DNA from: Mantamonas sphyraenae
Taxonomy: Eukaryota > CRuMs > Mantamonadidae
Length of the DNA stretch: 64,000 nt
Assembly: GCA_026936335.1 (NCBI GenBank)
Contig: JAPMXV010000074.1
Location: 1 to 64,000 of the forward strand
Reading direction: 5' to 3'
Shown here: positions 44,951 through 55,600 of the stretch, in pieces
Layout of the letters: every line of letters starts with the position of its first letter
Numbering within the stretch: position 1 is the stretch's first letter
The notes under the pieces: model-generated
The model's database searches: none
What the model was told of the DNA's origin: nothing
Seen by the model: only the letters and a program-made list of their open reading frames with translations
Translations under genes and position numbers: made by a program

Positions 44951-47900
44951 ATGAAGTGTAGCACGTGCAAGCTGGTGTTCTCCTCGGCAGAGGCACTGGC
45001 GAACCACAAGGCGAATTTCTGCGGAGGTGGGACGCTGAACAGCACGTATCTGGCGTCGCCGCCGTCGTCATCTCCGCCGACCTCGCCTCGGGCGCTCGTA
45101 GGCAACCCTCGGCGGGACATGAGTCTGGCCGAGCTGAGGGAACAGTATCAGACGAAAACAAGCAAGGCAGACGTGGAGCGGCGTGTCAAAGAAAGCCAAG
45201 AGCAGCAGATGGCGGATGAACTGGTGAAGTTCAGAAGCGAGCAGCGGCGAATACGCGAAGCACGCGAGGCCGAGGAAGCAAGGCTGCTGGCGGAGTTGAA
45301 GGAGCTGGAAGCGCAAAAAGCAAAGCAATTGAAGGAAACAATGGAGAAGCTGGAGCTGCAGCAGGGACTGGCAGAGCTGGACCCGAGCAAGCTGGCGGAG
45401 CTGAATCGGGCAGCGTCAACTTCGCTTCGGGAGCTGCAAAGGCGCAGAGACGAGCTTCGAGCGGAAGAAGAACGCATGCTGCAAGACTTGGAGGGAATGG
45501 AGGCGTCTGCACGAGGCGAACAAGTGGCATACCAAAGGAGTGTGGGCTACGGGGCAGGCGGCGCGTTGACAAAAACGGCCGGAGACGCGCGGCAAACGGA
45601 GGAGCACGCACGGACGACGGCAGCGCTGAGCCAACAGCGCATGGCGCTGGAGGCACAAAGAATGGAGGTGCTGCACAAGTTGGCCAACCTTGGCGCGGAT
45701 GGGGCCATGGAGGAGCTGGACAGCACGTGGGAAGAAGCAGAGATGGACGAGCAGGCGGCGCGCCTGGAGTCGCGACGGCTAAAGATGGCGCAAGACGTGG
45801 ACGAAGAGGTGGCATACGTACGCGAAACCAGCCGCATGTTGCAGGCGATGCGTCCGGAGCATCTGGGGGAAGACGAGCAGGATGTAGACGGGACACGCGC
45901 CGCACGAGCCAAGTACGACATGCTGATGGACAGCATCGACGAAGTGCAAAAAACAAGTCAGGAAGCCATGGCGGGTGTGATGACAATGGGAGTGCGAGCG
46001 TCGACACACGAACAGCGCAAATTGGCGCAACGGTACGAGCAGGAGCGTCAGGCGTTGCAGCGTGAGCGTGCTGCACTCCTTAAAGAAAAGCAGCAGGCCA
46101 AACGGCAAAAGTCCAAGCAGGCAGCAACACAAGCGCAGATGGACAGCCGAGCGCGTGAACTGAGCAAACTGGAGCAAAAGCTGGGCCACGAGTACCAGGT
46201 CAAGCTGCTGAACGCAAAGTACGGTCTTGCAGAGCATGAAGAGGACAGCCAGGATGATGATGAGCAGGGTGAAGGCGATGACGAGGAGTACGACGAGGAC
46301 ACAGGCACGCAGCACCAGCAACACATGGACAGCCCTTCGCCACACCGTTCTCCAGAGGCCCACGTGCAAGCGCCTCAGCCAGCACAGAGCCATCGTCACC
46401 GCACGGGGCGCAGAAGCAGAGTGCAATACGAAGAGGTGAGCGGATACGAGCAGCGACGGCCGCAAGCACGGTCGCGGTCGCAGCAGAGTCACACGACGAC
46501 CATGTTGCAAGAAATCACGGGCGAAATCAATCTGTTGAAGCAGATGTACATGGAGAACCTGGAACAAGGGCGAGAAGACGAAGACATCCTGCAGATGATT
46601 GATGACCTGGAGCAGGAGGCGGCACTGCTGATGAATACGAGCTCAAACAGTGGGTACGGGCAACCGCAGCATGAGCACCATCTCCTGGACGCCAGACAGC
46701 ATGCATTCTCATCCATGGATCGGAACGGTACTGTGCAGGCATCACCGAGCAGCAACCCGATGCTTGCTCAAATCCAGAAGCAGGTGCAGGAGACGCAGTC
46801 CATGCTCGAGGCGTTTGAGGAGGAAAACCGCAGGCTGCAGGCAGAGATGGACAGTCTGGCGAGTCAGAGGCAGCAGGAACGGCTTGCAGAGCAGCAGCGT
46901 GGAATCGACCGCACCATGCAGAAGCTGGTGTCGCTGCTCCCGGCAGCAGGGGGTCAGTTTGCCATGCAGGGTGCAAGCGCAGGGGGTCTGAACAGCACGG
47001 GGCTGCAGGACAGTGCTTCGGCAGGAATGGTGTCGACTCAGCCATTGGGCCCCGAAGACGAAGAGCTAGAGCAGCTGCGTGTGCAACACAAGCGGGAAAT
47101 GGCCAGGCTGCAGTTTGAGAAGGAGCTGATGCAACAAAAGGCAGAACTGGCGCGTTTGCGCAAGGCGGCGCAGGAGGAAGAGGAAAAGGAAAAGGAGGAA
47201 AAGGAGAGGGCGCAGTGGATCCAAGAACAGAAGCGCAAGGTGATCGAAGCCAAGGTGCAGGCACAACTTGCGAAAGAGAGGCCACTGCAGGCCCCGAGTG
47301 CCATGTCCATGCATGATACAGAGGCGTACGACTCTGAACAGGGAGTAGGGCTGTTCATGGATTTCGCGGTTGGATTGCCGCGGCGTACGGTTGCGTCGCG
47401 GCTGGTGTACGGATTCTTTGACGAGGGCAAGCGGTTGGACAAGCTGCGCAAGAGCCCGCAAAGCGACACGGCTGCAGAAGGACCCAGTCACAGCATGTGC
47501 GTGTATGCAGCCAAGCAGTGGTACAAACGTGTGCCCAGCTCGTCGGGCTTGCGTTGTGTGATCGAGCTGCAGGATTGTGTGGCACCGGCCACAGGGCCAA
47601 ACAACCCGGCCAAGTACCAATCGCTGGGCTGGACGTCGTTGGCGCTATTTGATGCACGCGAAGGCAACCTCATCGACGGTTTGTACAAATGTCCTGTGTT
47701 CCGGCAGCCTGTGGACGCCGTGGCAGCGGGCAGTGCCGCTTTTGAAAAGCTTGCCCGCGTGCCAAAGATGTTTCTGTATGTGCGCATCGTGCACGGGCGC
47801 CACTACGAGGACGAAAGTGCGCTCGGTGTGTCGCCAGGCAATGCTGGCAACTACAGGGTGCCTTCAGAAATGCGTGCTCTTGTGAATCCTGGCGGAGGTG

Positions 47901-50422
47901 TGGAGGTGCCGCTGGTACAATCATCTGCCGCGAGCATGGATGGCACATCTGTCGGCACATCTGCGCTAAACATGGCCGCAGCGGCGATGGGAATCAGCGC
48001 ACAAAGGACGCAAGAGACGGCGGGCAGTGGCAACAACACACGCAATGGTCACAAGTCGCGCGGGTCGCAGCGTTCGTCGTCGAGGCTAGCGTACGCGGAG
48101 GAAGATGGGTTTGGCATTGTCATGTCGCACCTGGCAGGGTTCTTGAGCAATGTGCACGCGTCTGAATTGCTGGTGCGACTGACGCTGTTTGACGAACGCA
48201 CGGGCGAAGAGTTGCCCGGTGGGTTCTGGGAGGGTGAACCGGTGCATCTGGAGGACATGATGGGAGACGTGCCACTGGATCAGCACTGCACATTCCCAGG
48301 GTTTCCGTACACAAAGGGTGCGGTGGTGGTGATCGAGCTGCTCACATTGACGCAGGAGGAGCAAGAAGTGGTGAATGAGGCTTGGTCGTACTTGCCGCTG
48401 TTCACGACGTCTGGCAAACGCATCACACTCAACAAGCGTACACAAAGTCTTCCTCTGTACCGCGGAGACATCAGCATCCCTCCGACACGCAACGCGCTGC
48501 ACAGTCCGGCCACGTTGCAGCTGCAACTGTTGCCTGGGAGCGAGATGGAAACGGCCATTGCACGCGCACCCTCGTCCAACTCTGGCAAAGGCAAGCAGCA
48601 GCAGCAGCAGCCACAAAAGCAAGCGCTGGGCAGCATGGTGCGTACGCCTAGTCAATTGGACAGGGTAGACGAGGAGGAGGAACAAGAGGAGGAGGATGAA
48701 GGCGAGGAGGAAGAGGAACGAGAGGCTCCTCGCTCAAGGCAACGGGGGGGCAAGTCCAAGACGCCGACGGCTGCCACGTCATCCTCGTCTTCGTCGTCGT
48801 CGTCATCATCGTCGAAACGACGCAAGGAGGAACAGGGCGATGTGGAGGACGCCTGGTTGGATGTGCCATGGCGAGACCCTGGATCCAAAACCTTTGATCA
48901 TGCCAAGGACTCGTTTGTGGTGCGTGTGGACGCCGCGCGACTGTTGCCATACAACGTAACGGTGACAAAGGCGGTGTGTGAAGTGTTTGGAGCGAAGCGG
49001 AGCCTGCTGGCAGAGGGCATGGCAATGGCCGACCTGGATGCACACTTTCAGTGCCCCACGTTTGACTTGCGTGTGTCTGTGGACAGCGAAGCCCTGGCAG
49101 GCGATGATTTTGATGCCAGCGAAGTGTTTTTGCGCTTCAGCGTCATCACGGTGGACGAGACGACGGGCAAGTACGGCGGCGCCGGGTTCGCCGTGTTGCC
49201 TGCCTTTCTGGCTCGCAAGGGAAACAAGAGCCCATCGGGAGGCAGTGAGGCGTTCCGTCTGAACGAGGGTGCGTTTCAGCTGCCGCTGCGCTCGGCTGGG
49301 CGAGGGAAGGACAGTGTGTGGGGCACAGAGATGTTGGACGACGTGCCACGTGTGTCCGGAGCTTCGTTGCTCGTGCGCATCGCTCGCAGCGGCAGCAAAG
49401 ACGACTCGGGACCTGCGCCGCCGTACAGTTCGCGGGCGTACGATTCTTCTCGCAGCCAGCCGGTGGACAACGTCGAACGCGATGTGATCCGTGCCAAGGC
49501 GGCGGCGGTGGCACGAGAACAGATCAAGGTGCGTCAGCGGCTGGGAGCTCTGGATGCCTACGAAGAGGTGGACGAGAGCAATGACGAAGCTGTGCGCAAC
49601 GCCATGCAAACTGCGCTGGAGCGTGGACGGGACGATCCAATTACGGCTGGATACAACCACCGATACGAGCCGGAGATGGGGTTGGTTTTCTCTGTGGAGT
49701 CTGCACACCAGTTGCCCAAGAATGTGGTGTACAACGTGGTGTACTGCCCGTCACCTCCCACGGCTGCACGCTTTTACGACACAACCACTCCACTGACAGA
49801 CGGCGTGCGCTACACACGCGATCGCGACTGGGACTCGCTGCAGAAACATCCGGTGTTTCAGGACGGCTTGACGCTGATACAGGACGTGCCATACACCGAC
49901 AACACAGTAATGGTTCTGGATGTGTGCTCTGCCGTGTTTGACAAGGCAGAAAAGGAGCTGTCCATCGAACATGTGGCCTGGGGTGTGTTGCCCTTGTTCG
50001 ACGACGGCTTTGTACGCCACGGACCCGTCGTCGTGCCACTGTACACGGGTCCGCAACAAGCCATCCTCAAGATCATTCTGGATGGCAGCGGCAGCGATGT
50101 GTCGTATGCGTTGGCTGCTGCGGCCGACGACAGCCGTAACAAATCTGTGAACCGTCTGCAGTGGGCCTCGGTGCTTGTCCAGCTCAGCGACGTTTCGGAC
50201 GAAGCCCTTTTGCCCGATTCGGTGACTATCCGCACACGGCGTGGTCTGGACACGTCCATGCTGCCCAAGGCCAAACGAGACAAGTACCTTGCCTTCACCT
50301 CGGGCGGCCTGACACAAAAGAAGTTGGCCAAGGCGGCGGGCAAACGGGGAGTGGAAAAGTTCAATGACATGCTGCTGAGTGCGTTTGAAGAGGAGACAGG
50401 CATTGGGTTGCTGGGACGATGA
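44951..50422 (+). CDS. CCDC17-like zinc-finger, coiled-coil and C2-like module protein
   Basis: 1823 residues in one exon. It opens with a C2HC finger (C3, C6, H19, C24 in MKCSTCKLVFSSAEALANHK) followed by coiled coil to about residue 440 and again at 510-790, as in the animal protein CCDC17, which is linked to ciliated cells. The C-terminal 1000 residues contain four related beta-rich modules (about 797-950, 1050-1177, 1319-1440, 1574-1715) with motifs such as LFDERTGEELPGG, KGAVVVIELL and TDNTVMVLDVC. They read like C2-type domains without a clear set of calcium-binding Asp. Gln-, Glu- and Ser-rich linkers occur near 1215-1300. A flagellar or ciliary role is inferred from the family only. 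A start at MKCS is favoured because the finger begins there. Confidence 0.75.
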   Translation: MKCSTCKLVFSSAEALANHKANFCGGGTLNSTYLASPPSSSPPTSPRALVGNPRRDMSLAELREQYQTKTSKADVERRVKESQEQQMADELVKFRSEQRRIREAREAEEARLLAELKELEAQKAKQLKETMEKLELQQGLAELDPSKLAELNRAASTSLRELQRRRDELRAEEERMLQDLEGMEASARGEQVAYQRSVGYGAGGALTKTAGDARQTEEHARTTAALSQQRMALEAQRMEVLHKLANLGADGAMEELDSTWEEAEMDEQAARLESRRLKMAQDVDEEVAYVRETSRMLQAMRPEHLGEDEQDVDGTRAARAKYDMLMDSIDEVQKTSQEAMAGVMTMGVRASTHEQRKLAQRYEQERQALQRERAALLKEKQQAKRQKSKQAATQAQMDSRARELSKLEQKLGHEYQVKLLNAKYGLAEHEEDSQDDDEQGEGDDEEYDEDTGTQHQQHMDSPSPHRSPEAHVQAPQPAQSHRHRTGRRSRVQYEEVSGYEQRRPQARSRSQQSHTTTMLQEITGEINLLKQMYMENLEQGREDEDILQMIDDLEQEAALLMNTSSNSGYGQPQHEHHLLDARQHAFSSMDRNGTVQASPSSNPMLAQIQKQVQETQSMLEAFEEENRRLQAEMDSLASQRQQERLAEQQRGIDRTMQKLVSLLPAAGGQFAMQGASAGGLNSTGLQDSASAGMVSTQPLGPEDEELEQLRVQHKREMARLQFEKELMQQKAELARLRKAAQEEEEKEKEEKERAQWIQEQKRKVIEAKVQAQLAKERPLQAPSAMSMHDTEAYDSEQGVGLFMDFAVGLPRRTVASRLVYGFFDEGKRLDKLRKSPQSDTAAEGPSHSMCVYAAKQWYKRVPSSSGLRCVIELQDCVAPATGPNNPAKYQSLGWTSLALFDAREGNLIDGLYKCPVFRQPVDAVAAGSAAFEKLARVPKMFLYVRIVHGRHYEDESALGVSPGNAGNYRVPSEMRALVNPGGGVEVPLVQSSAASMDGTSVGTSALNMAAAAMGISAQRTQETAGSGNNTRNGHKSRGSQRSSSRLAYAEEDGFGIVMSHLAGFLSNVHASELLVRLTLFDERTGEELPGGFWEGEPVHLEDMMGDVPLDQHCTFPGFPYTKGAVVVIELLTLTQEEQEVVNEAWSYLPLFTTSGKRITLNKRTQSLPLYRGDISIPPTRNALHSPATLQLQLLPGSEMETAIARAPSSNSGKGKQQQQQPQKQALGSMVRTPSQLDRVDEEEEQEEEDEGEEEEEREAPRSRQRGGKSKTPTAATSSSSSSSSSSSSKRRKEEQGDVEDAWLDVPWRDPGSKTFDHAKDSFVVRVDAARLLPYNVTVTKAVCEVFGAKRSLLAEGMAMADLDAHFQCPTFDLRVSVDSEALAGDDFDASEVFLRFSVITVDETTGKYGGAGFAVLPAFLARKGNKSPSGGSEAFRLNEGAFQLPLRSAGRGKDSVWGTEMLDDVPRVSGASLLVRIARSGSKDDSGPAPPYSSRAYDSSRSQPVDNVERDVIRAKAAAVAREQIKVRQRLGALDAYEEVDESNDEAVRNAMQTALERGRDDPITAGYNHRYEPEMGLVFSVESAHQLPKNVVYNVVYCPSPPTAARFYDTTTPLTDGVRYTRDRDWDSLQKHPVFQDGLTLIQDVPYTDNTVMVLDVCSAVFDKAEKELSIEHVAWGVLPLFDDGFVRHGPVVVPLYTGPQQAILKIILDGSGSDVSYALAAAADDSRNKSVNRLQWASVLVQLSDVSDEALLPDSVTIRTRRGLDTSMLPKAKRDKYLAFTSGGLTQKKLAKAAGKRGVEKFNDMLLSAFEEETGIGLLGR

Positions 50423-50483
50423 AGGAAATGGAAAGAGCAGACGCGCGCGCCCCCGCTGCAACCACAACACATCCCCACACGTC

Positions 50484-50513
50484 CACCCACACCCACACCC
50501 ACACCCACACCCC
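50484..50513. repeat. (CACCCA)5 microsatellite
   Basis: Five hexamer copies in the 124-bp gap before the YJU2 start. The same hexamer occurs at about 7165-7194. Confidence 0.9.
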
Positions 50514-50546
50514 GCCTGGCCCACCAGCCACGAACCACACACAACC

Positions 50547-51548
50547 ATGGGTGAGCGCATGCCACAGCAAAAGTACATTCCGATCAACTATGATCCAAGC
50601 AAGGTGCCGCGGATGAAAAAGAAGAAGAAGGGCACGGTGCAGGAGGAGTCACGCATCATGATTCCAATGAGCATCAAGTGTCTGACGTGTCGCGAGTACA
50701 CAGGCTCAGGCACCAAGTTCAACGCACGCAAAGAGGTGACACGGGAGGCGTACTTGGGGATCAAGGTCATCCGCTTCTACTTCAAATGCAAGTGGTGTGG
50801 GGCAGAGACAATCATGAAAACCGACCCCAAGAACGCAGATTATGTGATGGAAAAGGGGGCACAGCGCAACTACGAGCCCTGGAAAGACGAAAACGAGCTG
50901 ACCGGGACGGAAGACGAGCCCGAGGGCGAAGACGCACAGACGGAGGCCGAGAAAGACACCATGAAGATGTTGGAGGCAAAGGTGCAGAGCAACAAAATGG
51001 AAATGGAGGCCCTGGACCAGCTGGACGAGCTGCGGACGCAGAATGCTGCGCTGGGCAAGATCAGCAGTGAGGAGCTTCTCGCACGCCACCAACGCGGCGC
51101 CCTGGGCAAGGACGGCGGCCAGGAGGACGGCTTTATGAATGGTGACATTACAGAAGAGGACGAGGCACACATTGCAAAGCAGTTTGCCATCAAGCGACTG
51201 GACGACGCAGAGCTGGAACACAACGCCGGTGAGGCATCGGGTGGCGCCTCGACCCTTGTGTTTGGTGGCGCTTCGGCGAAGCGGAAAAGGGCCATGGACT
51301 CGCTGGTGAGTGCTGTCATGGTCAACGACCCAAATGAGACCCGTAGCGAGAGTGTAGACGACAGCCAAACATTGGTGGTGGCTGTGGAGAGCCGGAAGAA
51401 GCGGAAGGGCAAGGCAAAGGCAAAGGGAAAGAAAGCCAAGACGGAGAACAGCAACACAGTCAGCCAAACGGGCGTGGGTAGCAGCAGCACTGGCGCTGTG
51501 TCACTCTTGGGAGGCTATGGAAGCGACTCGAGCGACGACGAGGACTGA
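50547..51548 (+). CDS. YJU2: YJU2/CCDC94 splicing factor (CWC16 family)
   Basis: 333 residues, the usual length for the family. The N-terminus MGERMPQQKYIPINYDPSKV, the motif GTKFNARKEV and the phrase KTDPKNADYVMEKGAQRNYEP match Yju2/CCDC94. That protein joins the spliceosome with the Prp19 complex and promotes the first transesterification step by placing the branch helix. Zinc-type Cys pairs are C45/C48 and C81/C84. The C-terminal half is Lys/Glu-rich with basic stretches (KRKR, KKRKGKAKAKGKKAK) suited to nuclear entry, and it ends in an acidic Ser tail. Met at 50547 (CAACCATGG) gives exactly the family N-terminus. It is intronless here, and the preceding gene ends 124 bp upstream. Confidence 0.95.
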   Translation: MGERMPQQKYIPINYDPSKVPRMKKKKKGTVQEESRIMIPMSIKCLTCREYTGSGTKFNARKEVTREAYLGIKVIRFYFKCKWCGAETIMKTDPKNADYVMEKGAQRNYEPWKDENELTGTEDEPEGEDAQTEAEKDTMKMLEAKVQSNKMEMEALDQLDELRTQNAALGKISSEELLARHQRGALGKDGGQEDGFMNGDITEEDEAHIAKQFAIKRLDDAELEHNAGEASGGASTLVFGGASAKRKRAMDSLVSAVMVNDPNETRSESVDDSQTLVVAVESRKKRKGKAKAKGKKAKTENSNTVSQTGVGSSSTGAVSLLGGYGSDSSDDED

Positions 51549-51724
51549 AACAGGTCTTTGCGACCGACCGTGAACACTGCTGTGCTTTGTTGAAAAACAA
51601 TAGAAATCCATCCTTTCGATGGAGTCGGTCGCAAATCCCGTGCCGTCAGCCGCCCGTCACCTCGCCCGCCTTTATTTAGTCTTGTGGTGCTCTGTTCTCA
51701 CTCCTTGCGCAGTTTCCGCTCGTT

Positions 51725-52060
51725 TCAGCCCGCAGCCGGAATGCGGAATACACGAAATTCCGGCGAACGGCTCTGCCTCTTGGCCCGACTGTTCTGGCGC
51801 GGGTAGCTCGTATCCTTCGGAATCAGATGGGATACTTCACGCCGTGGGTCCTGGGCTGATGCAGATGGTGTGCATCGAGCAGATGCGGGGTGTCTGTCAC
51901 CTGGCCTTGTGTCCTCGACTACTGCATTCCGCGTGCTTCTTTGGGCTGCGTCCATTCGTGTGTCCGCATCGTTGAGAGGACTCTTGGGACTCATGTGTCC
52001 ACCGGACGCCATCCCAGTGACCAACAGACCCAGCCAAAGAAACAAGGTTGCACGCTTCAT
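51725..52060 (-). CDS. Possible small secreted protein
   Basis: An open frame of 111 residues. It begins with a textbook secretion signal, MKRATLFLWLGLLVTGMASG, followed by a hydrophilic, Arg/Ser/Pro-rich body with several basic pairs (RR, KR) and a single Cys. No family recognised. The frame opens 27 codons further upstream. Its 3' end faces YJU2 and its start is divergent from BIRC6, 313 bp away, which is a plausible gene position. Signal-like runs arise by chance, so this remains a prediction. Confidence 0.4.
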   Translation of the reverse strand: MKRATLFLWLGLLVTGMASGGHMSPKSPLNDADTRMDAAQRSTRNAVVEDTRPGDRHPASARCTPSASAQDPRREVSHLIPKDTSYPRQNSRAKRQSRSPEFRVFRIPAAG

Positions 52061-52373
52061 GATGGCTGCGGTGGCGCAAGGGAAGCATCCTCGTGCACAC
52101 GCATCCATGTGTGTGTTGAATGTCAATGCATTCATCTGCATTCATTCATTGCAGGATTCGTCGTGGGGATGAGGGAGCAGACGCGGCATGTGACCATGTG
52201 GCTCAGGCCAAACACATCATCCAATTCGTGGATAGTGGCGCTTCTGTGTGTCTCATGCACAGTATCATGTGTTGGAGAGCATCGTGTGACTTTTCAGGAT
52301 GTCTCCCCTGGTGGTCAACCATGTTCACGCTGTTCTGCACGACTGAAACAACGAAAACCGTATCACCCGCACG
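52061..52373. other. BIRC6 upstream region
   Basis: 313 bp of more balanced base composition than the rest of the window. It should hold the BIRC6 promoter and, if real, that of the small secreted protein. It ends in an A-rich leader (CTGAAACAACGAAAACC). No clear TATA box. Confidence 0.4.
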
Positions 52374-52586
52374 ATGTCCACCATCCCCACATCTGAACAT
52401 CACACTCTTGCATACGACGCACTCCAGCAGGTGCTGTACGTGGCGTCGGGAAGCAAGATTGACAAGGAAAAGGGTGGGGCCAAGCTGGATGTGCGTGTAC
52501 TGGATCTGGATCTGCAATTGGTGCTTGATCTGGGTGCCAACGATGAGGAGGCCAAGCAGGAAGAGCCGAAGGATAGCAGCAGTAGC

Positions 52587-52618
<32 letters not shown>

Positions 52619-55600
52619 TGGCAATGAGAGCAGCAACAGCAGCAGCGCAGAGACGAGCGAAGGCACAACATCTGGGGCGGCTGCGAATTCCGACAAACCG
52701 GAAAACGCGCCCACGGACGAGACAGAAGCAGAAGAGGACAACGATAAGAGCAAGCTCTTTCTGGGATATCTTCCGAACGCATGCAAGGTTGTGGGACGCA
52801 GCGGGGCGCGTGTCAACGCGCGCGCGACAGGTGCGGACCGTGTCAACCTGCGCACACTGCTGAACAACGCGGCTGTGCTGGAGCTGGAGATGAGTGCGAT
52901 GGCAGCCAAGACCATGGGTACAGGCAACGAGGGCTGGGGCACGGTCAACATGCACCAGCAGCTGATCAGCGATATTGTTGAGCAGCTACAGCTTGCCCCT
53001 GATTTGCCCGAAGAGCTCGCACAATTGGACAACACTGCCAACGAGGACGCTGCCATCATGGGGCTGGAATTGCCCAGCCCCGGTGCAGACGCCAACGCAG
53101 GCAACGACGACGAGGAGGAGGAGGAGGAGGAAGAGGAAGAGGAAGCGGGCAAGAAGAACGCCAAGGACAACGACGGAGAGGATGAGAAGAAGGGCGACGA
53201 TGAGGAGGCAGACACCGAGGGCACAGACGGAAAAGGGACAGGCAGCAAAGCAAACGCACACCCTATGCGACATGTGTTTGACACGGTTGTGCTGTCGCTG
53301 CACGAAGCCGAAGGGTGGGCAGGCGTGTTTGACGTGTTTGCCGTGATGTCGAATTACGCCTATGTGCAGATGGTGCGGCAGTCTCTGCAGAACATGATGG
53401 AGTCGTTGCGTGACCTGTACAGCCCCGAATTGACGAGCCAGCAATACTATCCGCCTCAGTTGAGCCCCGAGGCGGCGCAGAAGAGGGCCAACTCGGAAAT
53501 GGGCCGCTGGTGGTCCCTGCGCACCTGGGACGACGACTTTCGCTACGCCACACGCAAGAACCTGGCACGCGCAGGCCTCTATCGCAAGGACAACTACACG
53601 TCGGATCTTGTGTGTTGGAAGTGTCAGGTGACCATGGGCGGTTGGCAGTACAACGACGACCCGTACCTGGAACACGAGATTGTTTCCCACAACTGTGCAC
53701 CGCAGTATGGCATGCCCGAGGTGCACATGGAAGACGTCACGTCGTCTCTGGTGGCCGTGACACACGCCGAGGGCGCAAACGCCGTGGCAAAGAAGGAGGT
53801 GCTGCTGGCCACAGCTCAGGCTCTGCCCAAACCCACTTTGCCTGAGACGGCCAAAGACATCCGCGTGTGGGCGCTCGACGTGCACAACGACCTCATGCTC
53901 ACTGTGGGCGACAGTGGCGAGGGAGACAAGGAGGCGACCACCATGGTGGTTTGGGACCTCGAGGTGGCCAACCTGGCCATTGCCAGCGTCAAGCTGTCCA
54001 TGATGGGTACCACCTGTGCTGCATTTGTGCAGAACGAGGCACGCAAACGTGTGCCCGGCATCCTCATGGGTTCTGAGCACTATGTGTACAGCTACGCGTT
54101 TGCAGAGAGCAGTTCCTTCTCCAACATTCACATGCACCGCCACCTGACCAAGCTCACCCACGTGGGCTCCCTCGAGCTCGAGTCGGACGTTCTCGCCCTG
54201 CACGCCCTGCCAGCCACAACCAACCTCGCCCTGGCTCTCACGCGCACTCACCTCGTCCTCATTCGCATCGACGACAACGGCGCCTCGCTCGATCAGCTTG
54301 CCACCCTCCCTCTCGACGTGCCCGACATGGAAACCGTCGAGCCCGAGCGTGTGGCCCTTGTGCCGCTTGCAGACTCGCTGCAGATGTGTCTGCTGACGCC
54401 GACCCAGTTGCTGTTGGTCGACGTCGACCCCGAAGAGGGCTCGCTGGTGCTTGCGCAGCCCAACCCGTTTGCTGTGCCTGCGGACGGCACGCACTTCACT
54501 GCTGCCGTGTATGTGCCACCCCGGGACGCGGTGGTGTGCACATGCGCAGACGGCACGGTGACGAGCACCCTTCTGCGGCAAATCAGCAAGGACGACGCCG
54601 ACAAGGCGGCCGAGGCACAGGTGAACATGGACAACCTGCAGGCAGTGACCAAGTGTGTGTCTGCGCAGCTGTTGCCCCTGCGTCCGCAGATGCCCTGGGG
54701 CATGTATGTGCTGCCAGGGCCCTTTTCGCTCGACAGCTCGCGCTACGTGTACATGGACGGACCACCCATGCAGACCAGCGCCACTTCACTGATCACGCGT
54801 TTGCTCCTGGAGCAGCCCGTGTTTCTCAGCCGCCTGGAGCTGACGGTGGCGCTACGGTTGGCCCAGCACACCAGGTATGGGGGAGGCGGACAGACCCAAA
54901 CCTTCCCCAACAACACGCTTACGATATACGGCGTCTACAATGACCCCAAGACGGGCAAGCGGGTGCGCGAGGCGTGTGTCGCCGCCACAAAGCTGGTGGA
55001 CGTGGGCATCTCCACGACCGTCCCCAAACCCTTCCACCTGCAACTGCTGCCCAGCGTCAAATCTCGCCGCAAGCCCATCTACGAGCTGCAACTGGAGTAC
55101 AGCACGGGTCAACAGTACACCACCGTCATGTTCAAGTCGCTTGCATTGCAGGTGCACGGCACACCCAGCGACACGCCGCTTTTGCGTGCCGCTGTGCTCA
55201 AGACGTCCTTTCACGACGAGTTGCTTGCTGCCGTGACTGCTCCTTTGCCCGAGGGCAACCCGGGAGCAGTGCGAGCCGACGCCGTACGGCGCATCCTTGC
55301 GCTGCGCACGCTGCAGGGACTGACCGCGCAGCGTAGCGTGCGCCACGCCGTGCGAGAACAAGCCACCGTGGAGCGCATTGTGCACGCCTGTATGCTGTTG
55401 CACCCGTGTCTCTCACTCGCCGATGATCTGGCACGTGCTGCGTTTGGCTGTCTGGATGTGGTCGGCGTTGTTGTCGACTCGTGCCTGGACGCCATTCTGG
55501 ACAGCACTCACGCCCTGGGTGTGCTTTTGCTCCTCGAGCTGCACCGTCGCTTCAGTGTCAAGCATCGCGTGCCTGCGGTGGCCTCTGCCATGCGCCTCCT

